NCBI GenBank assembly: GCA_001599755.1
Contig: BCHX01000002.1
Coordinates: 5,519,295-5,583,294 of the forward strand
Direction of reading: 5' to 3'
Length of the DNA stretch: 64,000 bases
DNA from: Gliomastix tumulicola
Lineage: Eukaryota; Ascomycota; Sordariomycetes; Hypocreales; Bionectriaceae
Part shown: positions 28,806 to 40,704 of the stretch, piece after piece
Position numbering within the stretch: position 1 is the first letter of the stretch
How the letters are laid out: every line of letters starts with the position of its first letter
Made by a program: the position numbers and the translations under genes
Notes under the pieces: generated by a model
The model's input: the letters and a program-made list of their open reading frames with translations, nothing else
Databases searched by the model: none
Told to the model about the DNA's origin: nothing

Positions 28806-30974
28806 ATGGCCGTTTTGCAGAGCGCCATCGTGGCTGCCACGCTGTGCGCCACGGCCGCCACAGCTCTCTTTAACAACGGCTCTGTGATTGCGCCCTGCGA
28901 CTCGCCTATTTACTGTCTGGGCGACATCCTCAAGGAGATCCAGCTGGCCCATCCGTTCAGCGACTCCAAGACCTTTGTAGACATGTCAGTCAAAGCCTGT
29001 CCATCCATCCGTCCGTCCGTCCGTCCTGCTGTCTTACATATATGCAACCCACTTACTTACACATACATACATTCATGCCACAGGCCGGCGATCAAACCGC
29101 TCAGTGAGATCCAGGCAGCGTTCGACAAGCTGGAGAAGCCGCTGAGCAACAACTCGGCGCTCAACGATTTTCTGGATCAGTTCTTCGCCGATGCCGGCGG
29201 CGAGCTGGAGGAGGTGTCCAAGGACCAGCTCTCGACAGACCCGGTGTTCCTCGACACCGTCAACGACACCGTCATCCGCGAGTTCACGGGGAAAGTCATC
29301 GACATCTGGCCCGACCTCACGCGCTCGTACGGCGGCTCCTCCTCCGCGGGCGACAACTGCACGGAATGCCCCAACAGCTTCATCCCCATCAACCGCACCT
29401 TCGTCGTGGCCGGCGGGCGCTTCCGCGAGCCGTACTACTGGGACTCGTACTGGATCGTCGAGGGCCTGCTGCGGACGCGCGGGTCCTTCACGGGCTTGTC
29501 GCGCAACATCATCGAGAACTTCCTCGACCTGATTGACCAGTTCGGCTTCGTGCCCAACGCGGCCCGGATCTACTATCTCAACCGGTCGCAGCCGCCGCTG
29601 CTCTCGCTCATGGTGCAGGCGTACATCGACCACACGAATGATACGTCGATTCTGGACCGCGCGCTGCCGCTGCTCGTCCAGGAGCACGACTTCTTCATGA
29701 CGAACCGCTCCGTGGACGTCGAGGTCGGCGACAAGACGTACACACTCAACCGCTACGCCGTCGAGAACAACCAGCCGCGGCCCGAGTCGTACCGCGAGGA
29801 CTACATCACGGCCAACAACGCGAGCTACTACGCCGGCTCGGGCATCATCTACCCGCAGAACGTCGCGCTCAACGACTCGCAGATCGCGACGCTGTACGCC
29901 GACCTGGCTTCGGGCGCCGAGTCCGGCTGGGATTATACCTCGCGCTGGCTCGCGCGGCCGAGAGACGCGGCCGAGGACGTGTACTTCCCGCTGCGGTCGC
30001 TCAACACGGTCGGGATCGTGCCCGTGGACCTCAACGCCATCCTCTACGGCAACGAGCTCGCCATCTCGCGCTTCTTCAACCAGACGGGGAACAAGACGGC
30101 CGGCGCGGCATGGGCTGGCTTCGCCGCGCACCGCAGCGAGGCCCTGCACGCCGTCCTCTGGAACGAGACGTACTTTGGCTACTTCGACTACAACCTCACC
30201 TCGGCCTCGCAGAACCTGTACGTGCCCCGCGACGACGACGCCGCCGAGTTCGACCTCGAGGGCGCGCCCGAGGGCCAGCAGGTGCTCTTCAGCGTCGCGC
30301 AGTTCTACCCGTTCTGGACGGGCGCCGCCCCGCGCCATCTGCGCGAGAACCCGTACGCCGTGCAGACCGTCTACCGGCGCGTGGCGGGCTATCTCGATCT
30401 GCAGCCCGGCGGCATCCCCGCGACCAACTTCAAGAGCGGCGAGCAGTGGGATCAGCCGTCCGTGTGGCCGCCGCTGATGCACATCCTCATGGCCGGCCTG
30501 CAGAACACGCCCGCGACCTTTGGCGAGGACGACCCGGCGTACAGGCACGTGCACGCGCTGGCGCTGAGGCTCGGGCAGCGCTATCTCGACAGCACCTTTT
30601 GCACGTGGCGCGCGACGGGCGGCTCCACGTCCGAGACGCCCCAGCTCGACGGCTTCAGCGAGACCGACGTCGGCATCATGTTCGAGAAGTACTCGGACAA
30701 CGCGACCAACATCGCCGGCGGCGGCGGCGAGTACGAGGTCGTCGAGGGCTTTGGCTGGACAAACGGCGTCCTCATCTGGACCGTCGACGAGTTCGGCAAC
30801 GAGCTGACGCGTCCGGACTGCGGTGATCTCGAGGCGGCCGACATCCACAGCGAGAAGAAGAACAAGAAGCGCGGCGCCATGCACGCTGTCGAGATCGACG
30901 CCGCGGATGCCCGGCGCGTCAAGAAGTTTGGCCGCAGTGCGCGGCTGATGGCTCAAGATGCGTATATTGGTTGA
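28806..30974 (+). CDS. Secreted GH37 trehalase
   Basis: Exons 28806-28984 and 29084-30974; 99-nt intron (GTCAGT..CCACAG). 689 aa. A signal peptide (MAVLQSAIVAATLCATAATA) is followed by a GH37 domain: signature 1 GGRFREPYYWDSYW near residue 169, signature 2 EQWDQPSVWPP near 512, the catalytic-acid region ESGWDYTSRWL and the C-terminal EKY.. segment. It hydrolyses extracellular or vacuolar trehalose to glucose. Many NxS/T sequons fit a glycoprotein. No EF-hand or cAMP-kinase site of the cytosolic neutral enzyme is present. The intron has no in-frame stop and consists largely of (CCAT/CCGT)n. Confidence 0.93.
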   Translation: MAVLQSAIVAATLCATAATALFNNGSVIAPCDSPIYCLGDILKEIQLAHPFSDSKTFVDMSVKACPSIRPSVRPAVLHICNPLTYTYIHSCHRPAIKPLSEIQAAFDKLEKPLSNNSALNDFLDQFFADAGGELEEVSKDQLSTDPVFLDTVNDTVIREFTGKVIDIWPDLTRSYGGSSSAGDNCTECPNSFIPINRTFVVAGGRFREPYYWDSYWIVEGLLRTRGSFTGLSRNIIENFLDLIDQFGFVPNAARIYYLNRSQPPLLSLMVQAYIDHTNDTSILDRALPLLVQEHDFFMTNRSVDVEVGDKTYTLNRYAVENNQPRPESYREDYITANNASYYAGSGIIYPQNVALNDSQIATLYADLASGAESGWDYTSRWLARPRDAAEDVYFPLRSLNTVGIVPVDLNAILYGNELAISRFFNQTGNKTAGAAWAGFAAHRSEALHAVLWNETYFGYFDYNLTSASQNLYVPRDDDAAEFDLEGAPEGQQVLFSVAQFYPFWTGAAPRHLRENPYAVQTVYRRVAGYLDLQPGGIPATNFKSGEQWDQPSVWPPLMHILMAGLQNTPATFGEDDPAYRHVHALALRLGQRYLDSTFCTWRATGGSTSETPQLDGFSETDVGIMFEKYSDNATNIAGGGGEYEVVEGFGWTNGVLIWTVDEFGNELTRPDCGDLEAADIHSEKKNKKRGAMHAVEIDAADARRVKKFGRSARLMAQDAYIG
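29001..29026 (+). repeat. Tetranucleotide tract (CCAT/CCGT)n in the trehalase intron
   Basis: CCAT repeated twice, then CCGT-type units, inside the 99-nt intron. Length variation in multiples of 4 nt would still be spliced out. Confidence 0.8.
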
Positions 30975-31139
30975 GCGGCTAAGCAGAACAGGCAGTGCGT
31001 AGTTGATACCTAACATGAATTCGACGTAAAAATAATTCCCATCAATGCAGCCAGCAGCTTGTGTGTCAATCTTGTTGATGAACGCCAGACAATGACCTTG
31101 ACCTTGACCTTCCCTCCGCACCGCCAGCGTGACCCAGGG

Positions 31140-31162
31140 TATCCATCCATCCATCCATCCAT
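31140..31162 (+). repeat. Tetranucleotide tract (ATCC)5
   Basis: Perfect ATCC units in the 285-nt space between the trehalase and regulator stop codons. Confidence 0.8.
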
Positions 31163-31260
31163 GCAAATCCTCCCTATATTTTACCCAACCAGAAGACGGC
31201 CGTGCCAGACCTTCTTTCCTTTCCAACCAGTGACCGAGGCGCGCCAGTCCTTTCCCGCCC

Positions 31261-33561
31261 TCAGTAAAACATCATCAAGCCCTGCAACGAGCCGCACTCC
31301 TCGAAGCTGGTGTCCCCCTCCTCCATCCACAACTCAAACCCCTCGAGGCTCTCCTGACGCGGAAACCGCTCAGTCACCGCCTTCGTCGCATTTGGGTATC
31401 TGCTGCTCTGCCCGCCCAGGTTATAGCCGTACAGGTCGTCCATCTGGAGCCTAGAGCGGCGGTAGAAGCAGTAGTACATGTACAGACACAAGCAGAGCTG
31501 ACGAGCGCTCTTGATCGAGGCGTCCCGCTGGAGGAGCACGTTCATGTCGGTGCAGGGGATGCCGTTCCCGAGCCGCTTCCACCACGCGACGCGCCAGCGA
31601 AGGAGGAGGAGGAGCTGGCCCAGGCCCTGGATGAAGTCGGGCCCGACCGACTCGTCCTTCTTGAGCTGCGACTCGAGCTTGTAGTACGTCAAGAGCTCGA
31701 GCGCGCGCGTGACGATGGCGAACAGCTGGGCCACCAGCTGCAGCGTCTCCAGATCCTGCCCATTGTCGGACTGGAGGAGTCGCTGGCTGTTGTCCCCCTT
31801 GGACACAAGCATGTAGTCCATGTGCGTGGGCAGGATGTCCCAGCGGACCCAGGTGTTCAGGTTGCCGTCAAGGGGCAGGTGGTGCTTGAGGCACCTCACC
31901 CAGCCTTTGTTCTTGGACTGCGTCTGGGGCATTTTCTCGTTGATGAACTCGGAGAATGGCATGGTCTGGGTAGCCCCTTCTACAAGACCTAGGAGATACG
32001 AGTCACACGCATGCAGGTCGAATGTCGCAAGCAAGGCACCCGACTGGGAGACGGCCAGGGTGTGCGTCTGGCTGAGGTCGCGAATCTTGGTCAGAAATGT
32101 ACGGACGTTGAACGTGGGTGGAAGCATGACCAGCTGGCGGCTGCCATCGCTGCTCTGAGCGTATGTCTGATATTGAACTACAAGAGGCGATGCGGGCGCC
32201 GTTAGTCGCCTGAACAGTAAGGGAACAGAAATGGAAATGGACACTTACGCAGGAAGCTGGTCGACTCAGCCTTGATGTGATGCAAGAAGTAGGCCCTGGA
32301 GCAGACCTTGGGGCCCTTGTCGACTGTCTTAGTCGCGCACCTGACGCAATTGTCCGGGTCTCCGATACACTACTTCCAAGTTAGCCATGCTCTGTCGCGA
32401 GGAAAACCAAAGCCAGAGAAGAGTGTCTTACCTTGACTTTGCTCAGTCTGCAGCTGAGGCACATTGTCCTCTCGTTTCGCACCTTGCGGGCCTGCTCCTT
32501 GGTCTCTTCTGATAGGCGCTTGGTTCGCACTCCCTTCCGCTTGCTGATGGGAAATGCGGCAGGGGTAGGAGAAGGATGGCCCTTGAATGTGTATAGAGCA
32601 GTCCTGTTTGAGGAATGGACTGACCCTGGAATGGACCCGACGGTGGGAGACCGAGGCCGGTCACGATTGTAGGTCGGCCACGTCGCAGAGGAGGGTGGCT
32701 GCAGGGAGACTTGGGGAGGAAGGGGGTCAGAGAAGCGACGAGAAGTGGATGGCACAGCAAGGTGGCACCCCGAGCCCTGAGGCAGGTTGGACTCCGCGTC
32801 AAACGACACCGGAAATCCCGCCGAGGATCCGAAGACGACGGAACCCATGTGCGGAGTAGTCGGTACCGAAATCGACGGGTAAATAGTTGTGCTGTGCTCG
32901 TGGAAAGAGGGTTGTCCCGTCGATGTCCAGTCCATGTCTCCCCTGTCAGGAGTGGTGCTGTCCCTCCCAATGGAAGAAGACACGTTCGAGCTGAAGTCAA
33001 AGCCCGACACGGTGAAGCCGCGCGACGTACCACTATCAAAGAGGTCAAACTCGTCACTCCTGGCGTAGGGCGAGCTCTGAGGCGTCGTGCAGGGAGAGTG
33101 GTGCAGATGGTCACTAAAAGAGTAGCCATCCACCCACCCATCTGTAGAGCCTCCATCTATAGACCCTGACGCGTGGCTGCTGCTGCAACTGCTCGTGATC
33201 GATTCAGTATGGCCATAGAAGTGTGCCGCATGGGTGCCTTGGTGTGTGCCCTCATCACTGGAGGCATCGGGCGGCTCGATGATCAACGGGGGTGCAGCCG
33301 TATCGGTGGTTGACATCAAGGCGGTGGGGGCTGGATTGTCACCACCAGCCAAGGGCGTAGACATGGCATCCAGTTCGCCGCCAAAGGCCTCGTCACTAAT
33401 TGGGCCAGTGAGTAGATTGACAACGGCATATAGAGATTCGGGGGCACTGACCTGATGGGCGTCTCGATGCCCAGTCCTGTTCCAATAGCCGTCAGGTAAG
33501 TGACTCCTTCCTGAGGGTCGTATTGGTAGGGGGGTTGCTGCGCGTGGTTGGTCCAAGCCAT
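31261..33561 (-). CDS. Zn(II)2Cys6-type transcription regulator with a central zinc cluster
   Basis: Four exons: 33452-33561, 32432-33395, 32249-32369 and 31261-32177; introns of 56, 62 and 71 nt, all GT..AG and in phase. 703 aa, start MAWTNHAQQPP; upstream in-frame sequence has only a TTG. Residues about 40-330 are Ser/Pro/Thr-rich and disordered. A basic region, KRKGVRTKRLSEETKEQARK, precedes the cluster CLSCRLSKVKC..CVRC..C (from about residue 349), whose third Cys begins exon 3. Spacing is C-x2-C-x6-C-x6-C-x2-C-x11-C; the last gap is longer than usual. The C-terminal 300 aa are helical. Probably DNA-binding; targets unknown. Confidence 0.78.
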
Positions 33562-35142
33562 GGCTGAAGCTGATTCCGAGGGGCAGTAAAAGGTGTCGAG
33601 ACTCTGGACGTGACCATCGAGCAAAAGGAAGGGAAGGGGAACCCCAGCTTCTTATGAAAAAAAGCCCAGCCAACACGTCGTGGGTCCGCCTTGGGGGGGT
33701 GCGCCTCCCGCAGCCTCGTTTTTCCAATACACCACTGCAGGGCAGCAGCAATAAGGCAGGGCGCAACCGAGGGGCGTGCAGGCGGATTGGACTAGAACTA
33801 ACCATGCTCAGTAGTCGGTGTAGCATCGAGTCGCTGACAAGGCAACGGCATCCATCCACCCATCCATCCATCTATCCATCTATCCATCCAGCAGCGGGAC
33901 GATGCGCTTCCGTCATGACATACTTGCTGCTGGCACAACAGACGTGGACGGACAAGATGGGGCGCAACTCGGACCGCGACTAGCAGCGCGGCGATCGAAG
34001 GAGGGCTATGCTTCTGGCGGTGTGATGAAGGACGGATGCAAGTTGTGCTGTTTCTCATGCAGCTGCCTTAAGCCTTAGGCAACCCGCACCAGTGCGGCGA
34101 AGTGCCGCCCTCCTCGATGTGCGTCTCGATGGGAGCCATTGGGCAGTCACGGATCCCAGCACAAGTCGCTGACTTCCAGTCTGTCATTGGGCAGTTCAAA
34201 AGTCTCGGACGAGCTTTGAGCTGATCAGATCATCCATGGGTTCCTTCAGCGACCGCAAATGACAAGCTCGCCATGAGGATGTTCATCTTGTATGCATCGC
34301 GTTGCATAAGTCGGGCACGGACCTGGACCCAGATCGCAGCGAGCCAGCTGAAGGGTGGTATCATGGTTCGCACGGGAGGGAAAAAGGCAGCCAATGGATA
34401 TCTGCTATCCTCATAGGGCACCAATGGTGAGCTAGCATCCCGCCCGCTATGGCCGCCCTGGGCATCCGGAGGTTCTCACTGGGTGAAATCGGGTCGTGGC
34501 TGGTTTGAGGTGTGGTTGCACGTGGCACTGTCTGCACAGAGACAGAGCTACTACTGCCAATAGGACAGCGTCTCGCAGACCCAGACGGGCGCCAAGCGAA
34601 GGCGTCAAGTTGGTTTCGGTGATGGCTGGCTGGCAGCTGGACGCTGTGCTGATAATGCTGCGATGTGCAATGATGATGCAGAAAGAAGTCGAAAGATTCG
34701 AGTCGAGGACATGGACATGGACGGATTCCGTTTAATTGGGGCGAAGTTTCGAGGCAGGCGCAACCGAGCCGTGTCGGGAGTCGTGAGGAAGGAGCGAGTT
34801 TGAAGCGTTTCCGCTGCACCTGCCTCCTCGCGTGCCAGCTTCGCCACAATTAGTTCCAGCGCCTCAGCGCCTCAGGTACGTACTTCTGGTACCATGTACC
34901 CCAAGCAGGACATGACGCTTCACGCACGCACGCCAACAAGGCTCTGGCAAGAATCATCAATTGATCAATGACGATAGCCTCAGCCTTCCGACGACATTGA
35001 TATTACCTTCCCCCTATTTACTCACTAACCCCCATACTAACTAAGCGACTTCCGGGTATCCAGTCTCCCTCTTCCGTCCCCTTTTCCCCTGCCCCCAAGC
35101 TCCAGCTCTCTCCACTGACCGCGAACCCAAGTCCCGTCATCT
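33562..35142. other. Intergenic region, 1.6 kb
   Basis: Upstream of the zinc-cluster regulator and downstream of the YbjQ-like gene. It contains a CCAT/CTAT tetranucleotide tract at 33850-33890. Reading frames of up to 160 codons around 34.4-34.8 kb show no domain and unlikely composition. Confidence 0.6.
33850..33890 (+). repeat. Imperfect (CCAT/CTAT)n tract
   Basis: About ten tetranucleotide units, mostly CCAT with some CTAT and CCAC, about 290 nt upstream of the regulator's ATG. Confidence 0.75.
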
Positions 35143-35819
35143 TCAAGCACTCTGGCCGATGCCACTGTTCAGCTGCGTCACCTCGACTGGCACGTCGTCG
35201 TCCAGCTTCTCCACCACGCAGGCCGTCCCGTACGCGCACGTCTGCGCATACCCGCCCAGGTCGGAGGTGTCGAACCGGAGGCAGATGATGGCGTTGCCGC
35301 CCCGGGACTTGGTCTCGGCGACGCACCGGTTGAGCGAGTCGTTGCGGCACGAGTACAGCATCGACGTGAACCAGTAGAGCTCGCCGCCGGCGAGGGACTT
35401 GATGACCATGCCCAGCCCCGCGACGATGTTGCGCGACCGCACCGTCAGCCCGTACACGGCGCCCAGCACCTTGACGATGCGGTAGCCGGGGAGGTCCATC
35501 ATGGTGGTCGTCACGATGCCCTCGGTCTCGGTGAACTGCGCAATGTCATGCGTTAGCGAAGGGGGCGGGGGAAACTTGAGGGAGGCTTGAAGCTCGCTCG
35601 CTAGCCTCAGGAAGCGCTGCCGCCGCCGCCGCTGCTGGGTCGTTTTTGCATTTGGGGGCCAGCTGGCCAGGGGGCGAAGCAGCTGCTTACACAGTGGAGG
35701 TCGGAGACCTGAGGTGAGACGCCTGCATCTGGATGCTGGGCCTGGGCCTGAGCCGGGTTCGCGTTCTGGCTCTGCTGCTGATGCTGAGCATCCTTATCCT
35801 TGGTGCTGCCGAAGCCCAT
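35143..35819 (-). CDS. YbjQ/UPF0145 (DUF74) family protein
   Basis: Exons 35691-35819 and 35143-35535; 155-nt intron (GTAAGC..GCGCAG). 173 aa. A Gln/Ala-rich leader (about 40 aa) precedes a YbjQ-type domain: TTTMMDLPGYRIVKVLGAVYGLTVRSRNI, a GGE..Y segment, then the characteristic ALGANA-like GGNAIICLRFDTSD and the YGTACVVEKL strand. YbjQ proteins form pentameric rings; the family is often labelled heavy-metal-binding but no function is proven. It is mostly bacterial, with scattered fungal members. The intron argues for long residence in the fungal genome. Confidence 0.8.
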
Positions 35820-37492
35820 CGTGCCAGAGATCTGCTCGTAGTGGTGTGATTATAGGGTCTTTACGTTGATGCTCGAAGCGAGGTGTGGCAGGAATCTCGA
35901 TAGCTTCCCATCTGCTGCTGTGCCTGAGCTTGGCTTGGCTTGGGGGCTCGTACCTTTTTATACCTCTGCCTCGCTACCACCCCAAACTCTATCTCCTCCG
36001 GTCATGTTGCTGCTCGTGAGCTCCTACGTCAGTATCGCCAGCTTCAATGTGGACAATACTTTTCGCAACAGGCCCGTATCCATCGTATCGAAGCTATCCT
36101 CCCGAACCGGGGTGGGCCAGTGGCTTGGGGCAGTGAAGCCCTGGCCACTAGATTGATGCCGAGATGAGACATGACTGCCGATCTCGACAAGAACTTCAAG
36201 AAGGCATGCCACTAGACTGTGCCTCAAAGGTCAGGCAGAGAAGGCCGCCTGAGCCTGAGACGGAACTCAGAGGGGATCAATCCTGAAGCTTGGAGCGTTA
36301 GGCTTCGTGGCGAAGCTCTGTCTCTAAATAGAGGGCGCCAGGTTAGGGAGAGTTAGCGGGAGCTTAGAGCCCAGGCCGACGGAGCCGAAGAGTGGAATGC
36401 ATGGCTGGCCTGACACTGTTGCGGCTCTCGCCAGGTCCAGGTCCAGGTCCAGGGACGACAGAAAGGTAACTAAGGTGCCGCCGCTGTAAGCTTGGGGGAG
36501 GCCGCGTCTCATTCCAGATAACTACCTACTCGTACTCCCATCCAGGTTTCGTGTCGTCAGAAGCGCCGTACGCGAGGAGAACTCAGCTGGGCCGGGATAT
36601 TCAGAGGGGTGTAAGATGAGCACTGTGCCGCCCAAGCGAACCACGGGATGGGGGCGGGATATCTGCCTCCCCGTGTGACAGTGAGCCAGGCTTTGGTGAT
36701 GTGTGAGTGGGGAGTGTCCGTGAGGCCAGCATGAGGAGGGGACTTTTCGGAAGGGTGAGGCTTGGAGCACGTTCGGAATGCTGGCGAGCTTTGTGTAGGT
36801 GTGATGATCCTGGTCTTTGAAGACTGGCCGTATCCATGATGTGGAGGCATCTACTTATCTCACTCCTTGGTTTGAAGGGACACATGTCTGATGTCTGAGC
36901 ATGAAGTGAGTAAGTTGTGTCTCCATTGACAGCTCCCCTGCTATCCGTAGAGCTACTAGTGAATAGACCACGATCCAGTTTGCACCATCTCCGGACTGAT
37001 ATTTTGGCACTTGCAATTCAACATCGAGTCGCTAGATGATGATGATGATGATGATGATGAAATTCTAGATGCTATTATCAGTCCTTTCTCGCATTGCATG
37101 ACCCAAGTCAGCTGCTTGACAGTGGACTTGCAATCGAGACAACCAACTCCAGGGTAGGTAGGCCAGCTGTCAAGTAATTACTAACGCTCCCTGTCGCCAA
37201 ATGCAAGACGCGACGCCTGTTAATTGTCCATTAATTAGCTGTCAGCCCGCTAAAAGTAGCCCGCTAAAGTACTTCCCGCCTCCAGTTCTCCACCAAAGCA
37301 CGACCACCTTATTGACCCCCGAAAGAGGAACACGACCAGCCTCCCAATAGCCAACTCCATTATCGACCAGGTTGATCAAATCCCAGGCTTTCGCGACGTC
37401 CATCATGCGTTTCCTCCTCTCCTGAACTTGACACCGCATCCCCTTCCTCCCCCAGACCATCACCGCCGCCCGCCCGCCCGCCATCATCGACA
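35820..37492. other. Intergenic region, 1.7 kb
   Basis: Divergent space between the YbjQ-like and dipeptidyl aminopeptidase genes. It holds a (GAT)8 tract at 37035-37058, a short CCAGGT triplication near 36434-36451 and no supported gene. Confidence 0.65.
37035..37058 (+). repeat. Microsatellite (GAT)8
   Basis: Eight perfect GAT units about 430 nt upstream of the dipeptidyl aminopeptidase ATG. Confidence 0.85.
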
Positions 37493-40338
37493 ATGGCGCC
37501 CCGCGAAGCCGACGAGCGGCGCAAGTCCAGCGACTCCCTGGCCTCCGTCTCGACCACGAGCATCGTCTTCGACCGCATCCAGGAGGAGTCGGAGAAGGTC
37601 TCCTCCAAGAAGAGCAAGAACGGCCGGACGAATGGCGGCTTCGCCACCGAGTTCGACGACGAGGACCCCCTCAAGGACGAGGACAATGAGAACGATCTCG
37701 AGACGGGGCCCTTCCTCGGGACGGCCGGGAACGGTGCTGACCAGCCGCTGCCAGCCCGCCAGCCGATGGACAGGAGGCTCCGGAAGTATCTGCTGATCGC
37801 GGCCGGCGTGTTCGTGCTCGGCTGGCTGATATCGCTCGGTGTCTTTGTTGCGACGGGCTCGTATCGTCATTTGTCGGACTCGGAGCACGATCCCGAGGCG
37901 GACTCCCGCGGGTCGGGCAAGGCCATCACCCTGGACCAGGTTATGGGAGGTTTCTGGCGCGTGAAATCACAGACTATCAGCTGGATCGCCGACCCGGAGG
38001 GCCAGGACGGCCTCATGCTCGAGCAAGGCGCCGCAGGCAAGGACTTCCTGGTCGTCGAGGACGTCAAGTCCATTGGCACCGACCCCGCCGACGAGAAGGC
38101 GACGGCAACAGCGCGCACGCTCATGAAGGACTCCTCCTTCGAGTTCAACGGCGAGACCCTCCGACCCAGCTTCGTCGAGCCGAGCCCCAACCTGAGGATG
38201 GTCCTCCTGGGCGTCAACAAGGAGAAGAACTGGCGCCACTCGTTCACGGCGAGCTACTACATCCTCCACGTCGAGACCCAGGCGGTCGAGCCGCTGATCC
38301 TCGCGGACAGGAACCGCCGCATCAAACTCGCTAGCTGGAGCCCGAGGAGCGACGCCATCGCCTTCACGAGCACCGATAACAACATGTACATCCGCCGCAT
38401 CAACAAGCCAGCGACCATCATCCAGGTCACAAAGGACGGCGGTGTCGAGTCCTTCAACGGCGTCCCCGACTGGGTCTACGAGGAAGAGGTCATCGGCGGC
38501 CGCAGCGCCATCTGGTGGTCCCCCGACGGCAAGCACTTGGCCTATCTGCGCACCAACGAGACTGGTGTGCCCGAGTACACGCTGCAATACTTTGTTTCTC
38601 GGCCCAGCGACACGGACCCGGCACCCGGCGAGGAGACGTACCCGGAGAATCAGCAGATTAAGTATCCCAAGGCCGGCGCGCACAATCCCGTTGTCGAGCT
38701 TCACTTCTTCAACGTGGACAAGCGGGAGAGCTTCCAGGCCGACACCGAGGACCAGTTCCCCGATGACGACCGCATCATCAACGAGGTCGTCTGGGCCGGC
38801 AACAAGAATGTCCTCGTCAAGCAGACCAACCGCATCAGCGATAATCTCAAGGTTGTTCTCGTCGACGTCGAGGGCAAGAAGGCCAAGACGGTTCGGTCTC
38901 TCGACGTGAACGCGCTGGACGGCGGGTGGTTCGAGATTACGCAGGATATGACCTTTGTCCCTGCCGACAAGGACAACGGCCGCCCTCATGACGGCTACGT
39001 TGATACTGTCATCCACGAGGGCTATGACCATGTTGCCTACTTCACGCCTCTCGACTCGTCCGATCCCATCATGCTCACCTCTGGCAAGTGGGAGGTCACG
39101 TCGGCTCCCGCCGCTGTCGATCCCGTCAACAACCTCGTCTACCTTGTCGCCGCCAAGGCCGCCTCGACGCAGCGCCACGTCTACTCCGTCAACCTGCTCG
39201 ACGGCTCCGACCTCAAGGCGCTGACCGACGACACGGTCGAAGCCTACTACTCGGCCTCCTTCTCCGAGGGGGCCGGCTATGTGCTTCTCTCGTACGGCGG
39301 CCCCCGGATCCCCTCGCAGCGCGTCGAGTCCACGCCGTCCAACAAGCTGCGCATGGCCTTCAACCGCACCATCGAGGACAATGCCGAGCTCGCCGAGAAG
39401 GCCCGCAAGCACGCGCTGCCCATCCTCAAGTACGGCCAGCTCGATCTCGGTAACGGCGTGTCCGTCAACTACAAGGAGCGCCGCCCGCCGCACTTTGACT
39501 CGTCTCACGAGTACCCGGTCCTGTTCCAGCAGTACTCGGGTCCCGGGTCGCAGTCGGTGAACAAGCGCTTCGCCGTCGACTACTCGGCCTTCATCGCGTC
39601 CTCGCTCGGCTACGTCGTCATCACCGTCGACCCGCGCGGCACGGGCTACCGCGGCCGCGCCCACCGCGTCCCCGTCCGGGGCCAGCTCGGCGTCCTCGAG
39701 GCCGCGGACCACATCGCCGCGGCCTCGCACTTCGCGTCGGAGCCGTACATCGACGCCTCGCGCCTCTGCATCTGGGGCTGGTCCTACGGCGGGTTCCAGA
39801 CCCTCAAGACGCTCGAGCAGGACGCTGGCCGCGTCTTCTCCTACGGCATGGCCGTCGCGCCCGTCACCGACTGGCGCTACTACGACAGCATCTACGCCGA
39901 GCGCTACATGCGGCTGCCGACCGAGAACGCCGCCGGCTACGACGCCTCCAGCGTGGCGAATGCGACGGCCCTCGGCGACAGCGTCCGCTTCCTGCTCATG
40001 CATGGTGTCGCCGACGACAACGTGCACTTCCAGAACTCGCTGACGCTGCTCGATAAGCTCGACCTTGCGGGTGTTGAGAACTACGACGTTCACGTCTTCC
40101 CCGACAGTGACCACAGTATCTACTTCCACAACGCCAACAAGATTGTCTACGACAGTAAGTTTCCCCAGCCACCACCCCCCCCCCTTTCCTAAGTACTAGT
40201 ACTTATGGTGATCCTGTCTGTGGCTGACTCTCCTCCCCAGAACTCACAAACTGGCTCATCAACGCCTTCAACGGCGAGTGGCTCAAGGTCGCCACCGCTC
40301 AGCCCAACGGCGAAAAGGAAAAGAAGGAGAAGAAGTAA
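37493..40338 (+). CDS. dapB: Dipeptidyl aminopeptidase B (vacuolar type II membrane protease, S9B)
   Basis: Exons 37493-40154 and 40241-40338; 86-nt intron (GTAAGT..CCCCAG) containing a C10 run. 919 aa. Order: acidic cytosolic tail, one membrane anchor at about 100-121 (YLLIAAGVFVLGWLISLGVF), DPP-IV beta-propeller with the substrate-binding pair WVYEEE, and an alpha/beta hydrolase domain. Catalytic Ser in GWSYGG (near 764), Asp in VADDNVHF (near 840) and His in DSDHSIY (near 874). It removes X-Pro or X-Ala dipeptides in the vacuole or Golgi (DAP2/STE13 family). The C-terminus encoded by exon 2 is Lys/Glu-rich. Confidence 0.92.
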
Positions 40339-40704
40339 TTCCACAGTCACTAAATTTCTTGGGATATTTGTTGTACACATATTATTATTATATACTGGCA
40401 CATAGCATAGCACGGCATGGGCGTTAGACTGACTGAATGTATCAAATCTGTTTACTATCATACACAACATATATGGGAAACCACACTCTAAAAACAACTG
40501 TAGACAATGGACTAAAGTCACCATTCCCCAGTCCAACTCTCTGCCGTAAATAAGGAAAGCGCCGAAACCCTCATTAGAAACCCGATCGCTTTTCTCCCAG
40601 GCCCCGTTAACCAGTACAACAACATGTGATTACTGACCCCATCCTCGCTGGGGAGCCGCCTGCTGGGGCGGCCACAGCTGCGCGGGGCGGTATAGTGGTA
40701 ATAC
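40339..40704. other. Convergent 3' region, dapB / clathrin heavy chain
   Basis: 366 nt between two convergent stops; AT-rich around 40375-40400 (ATTATTATTATATA), suitable for 3' end formation. No gene seen. Confidence 0.6.

Noticed and set aside
29073..31226. 717-codon antisense frame opposite the trehalase gene
   Set aside because: Arg/Val/Leu/Gly-rich shadow produced by strong C/G third-position bias of the sense gene; no domain, and sense exons fit GH37 exactly.
34361..34849. 162-codon minus-strand frame in the 33.6-35.1 kb gap
   Set aside because: Composition rich in His, Ser, Pro and Cys without domain or supported splice sites.
37967..40129. 720-codon antisense frame opposite dapB
   Set aside because: Same codon-bias shadow: Val/Asp/Gly/Leu-rich, no recognisable domain.
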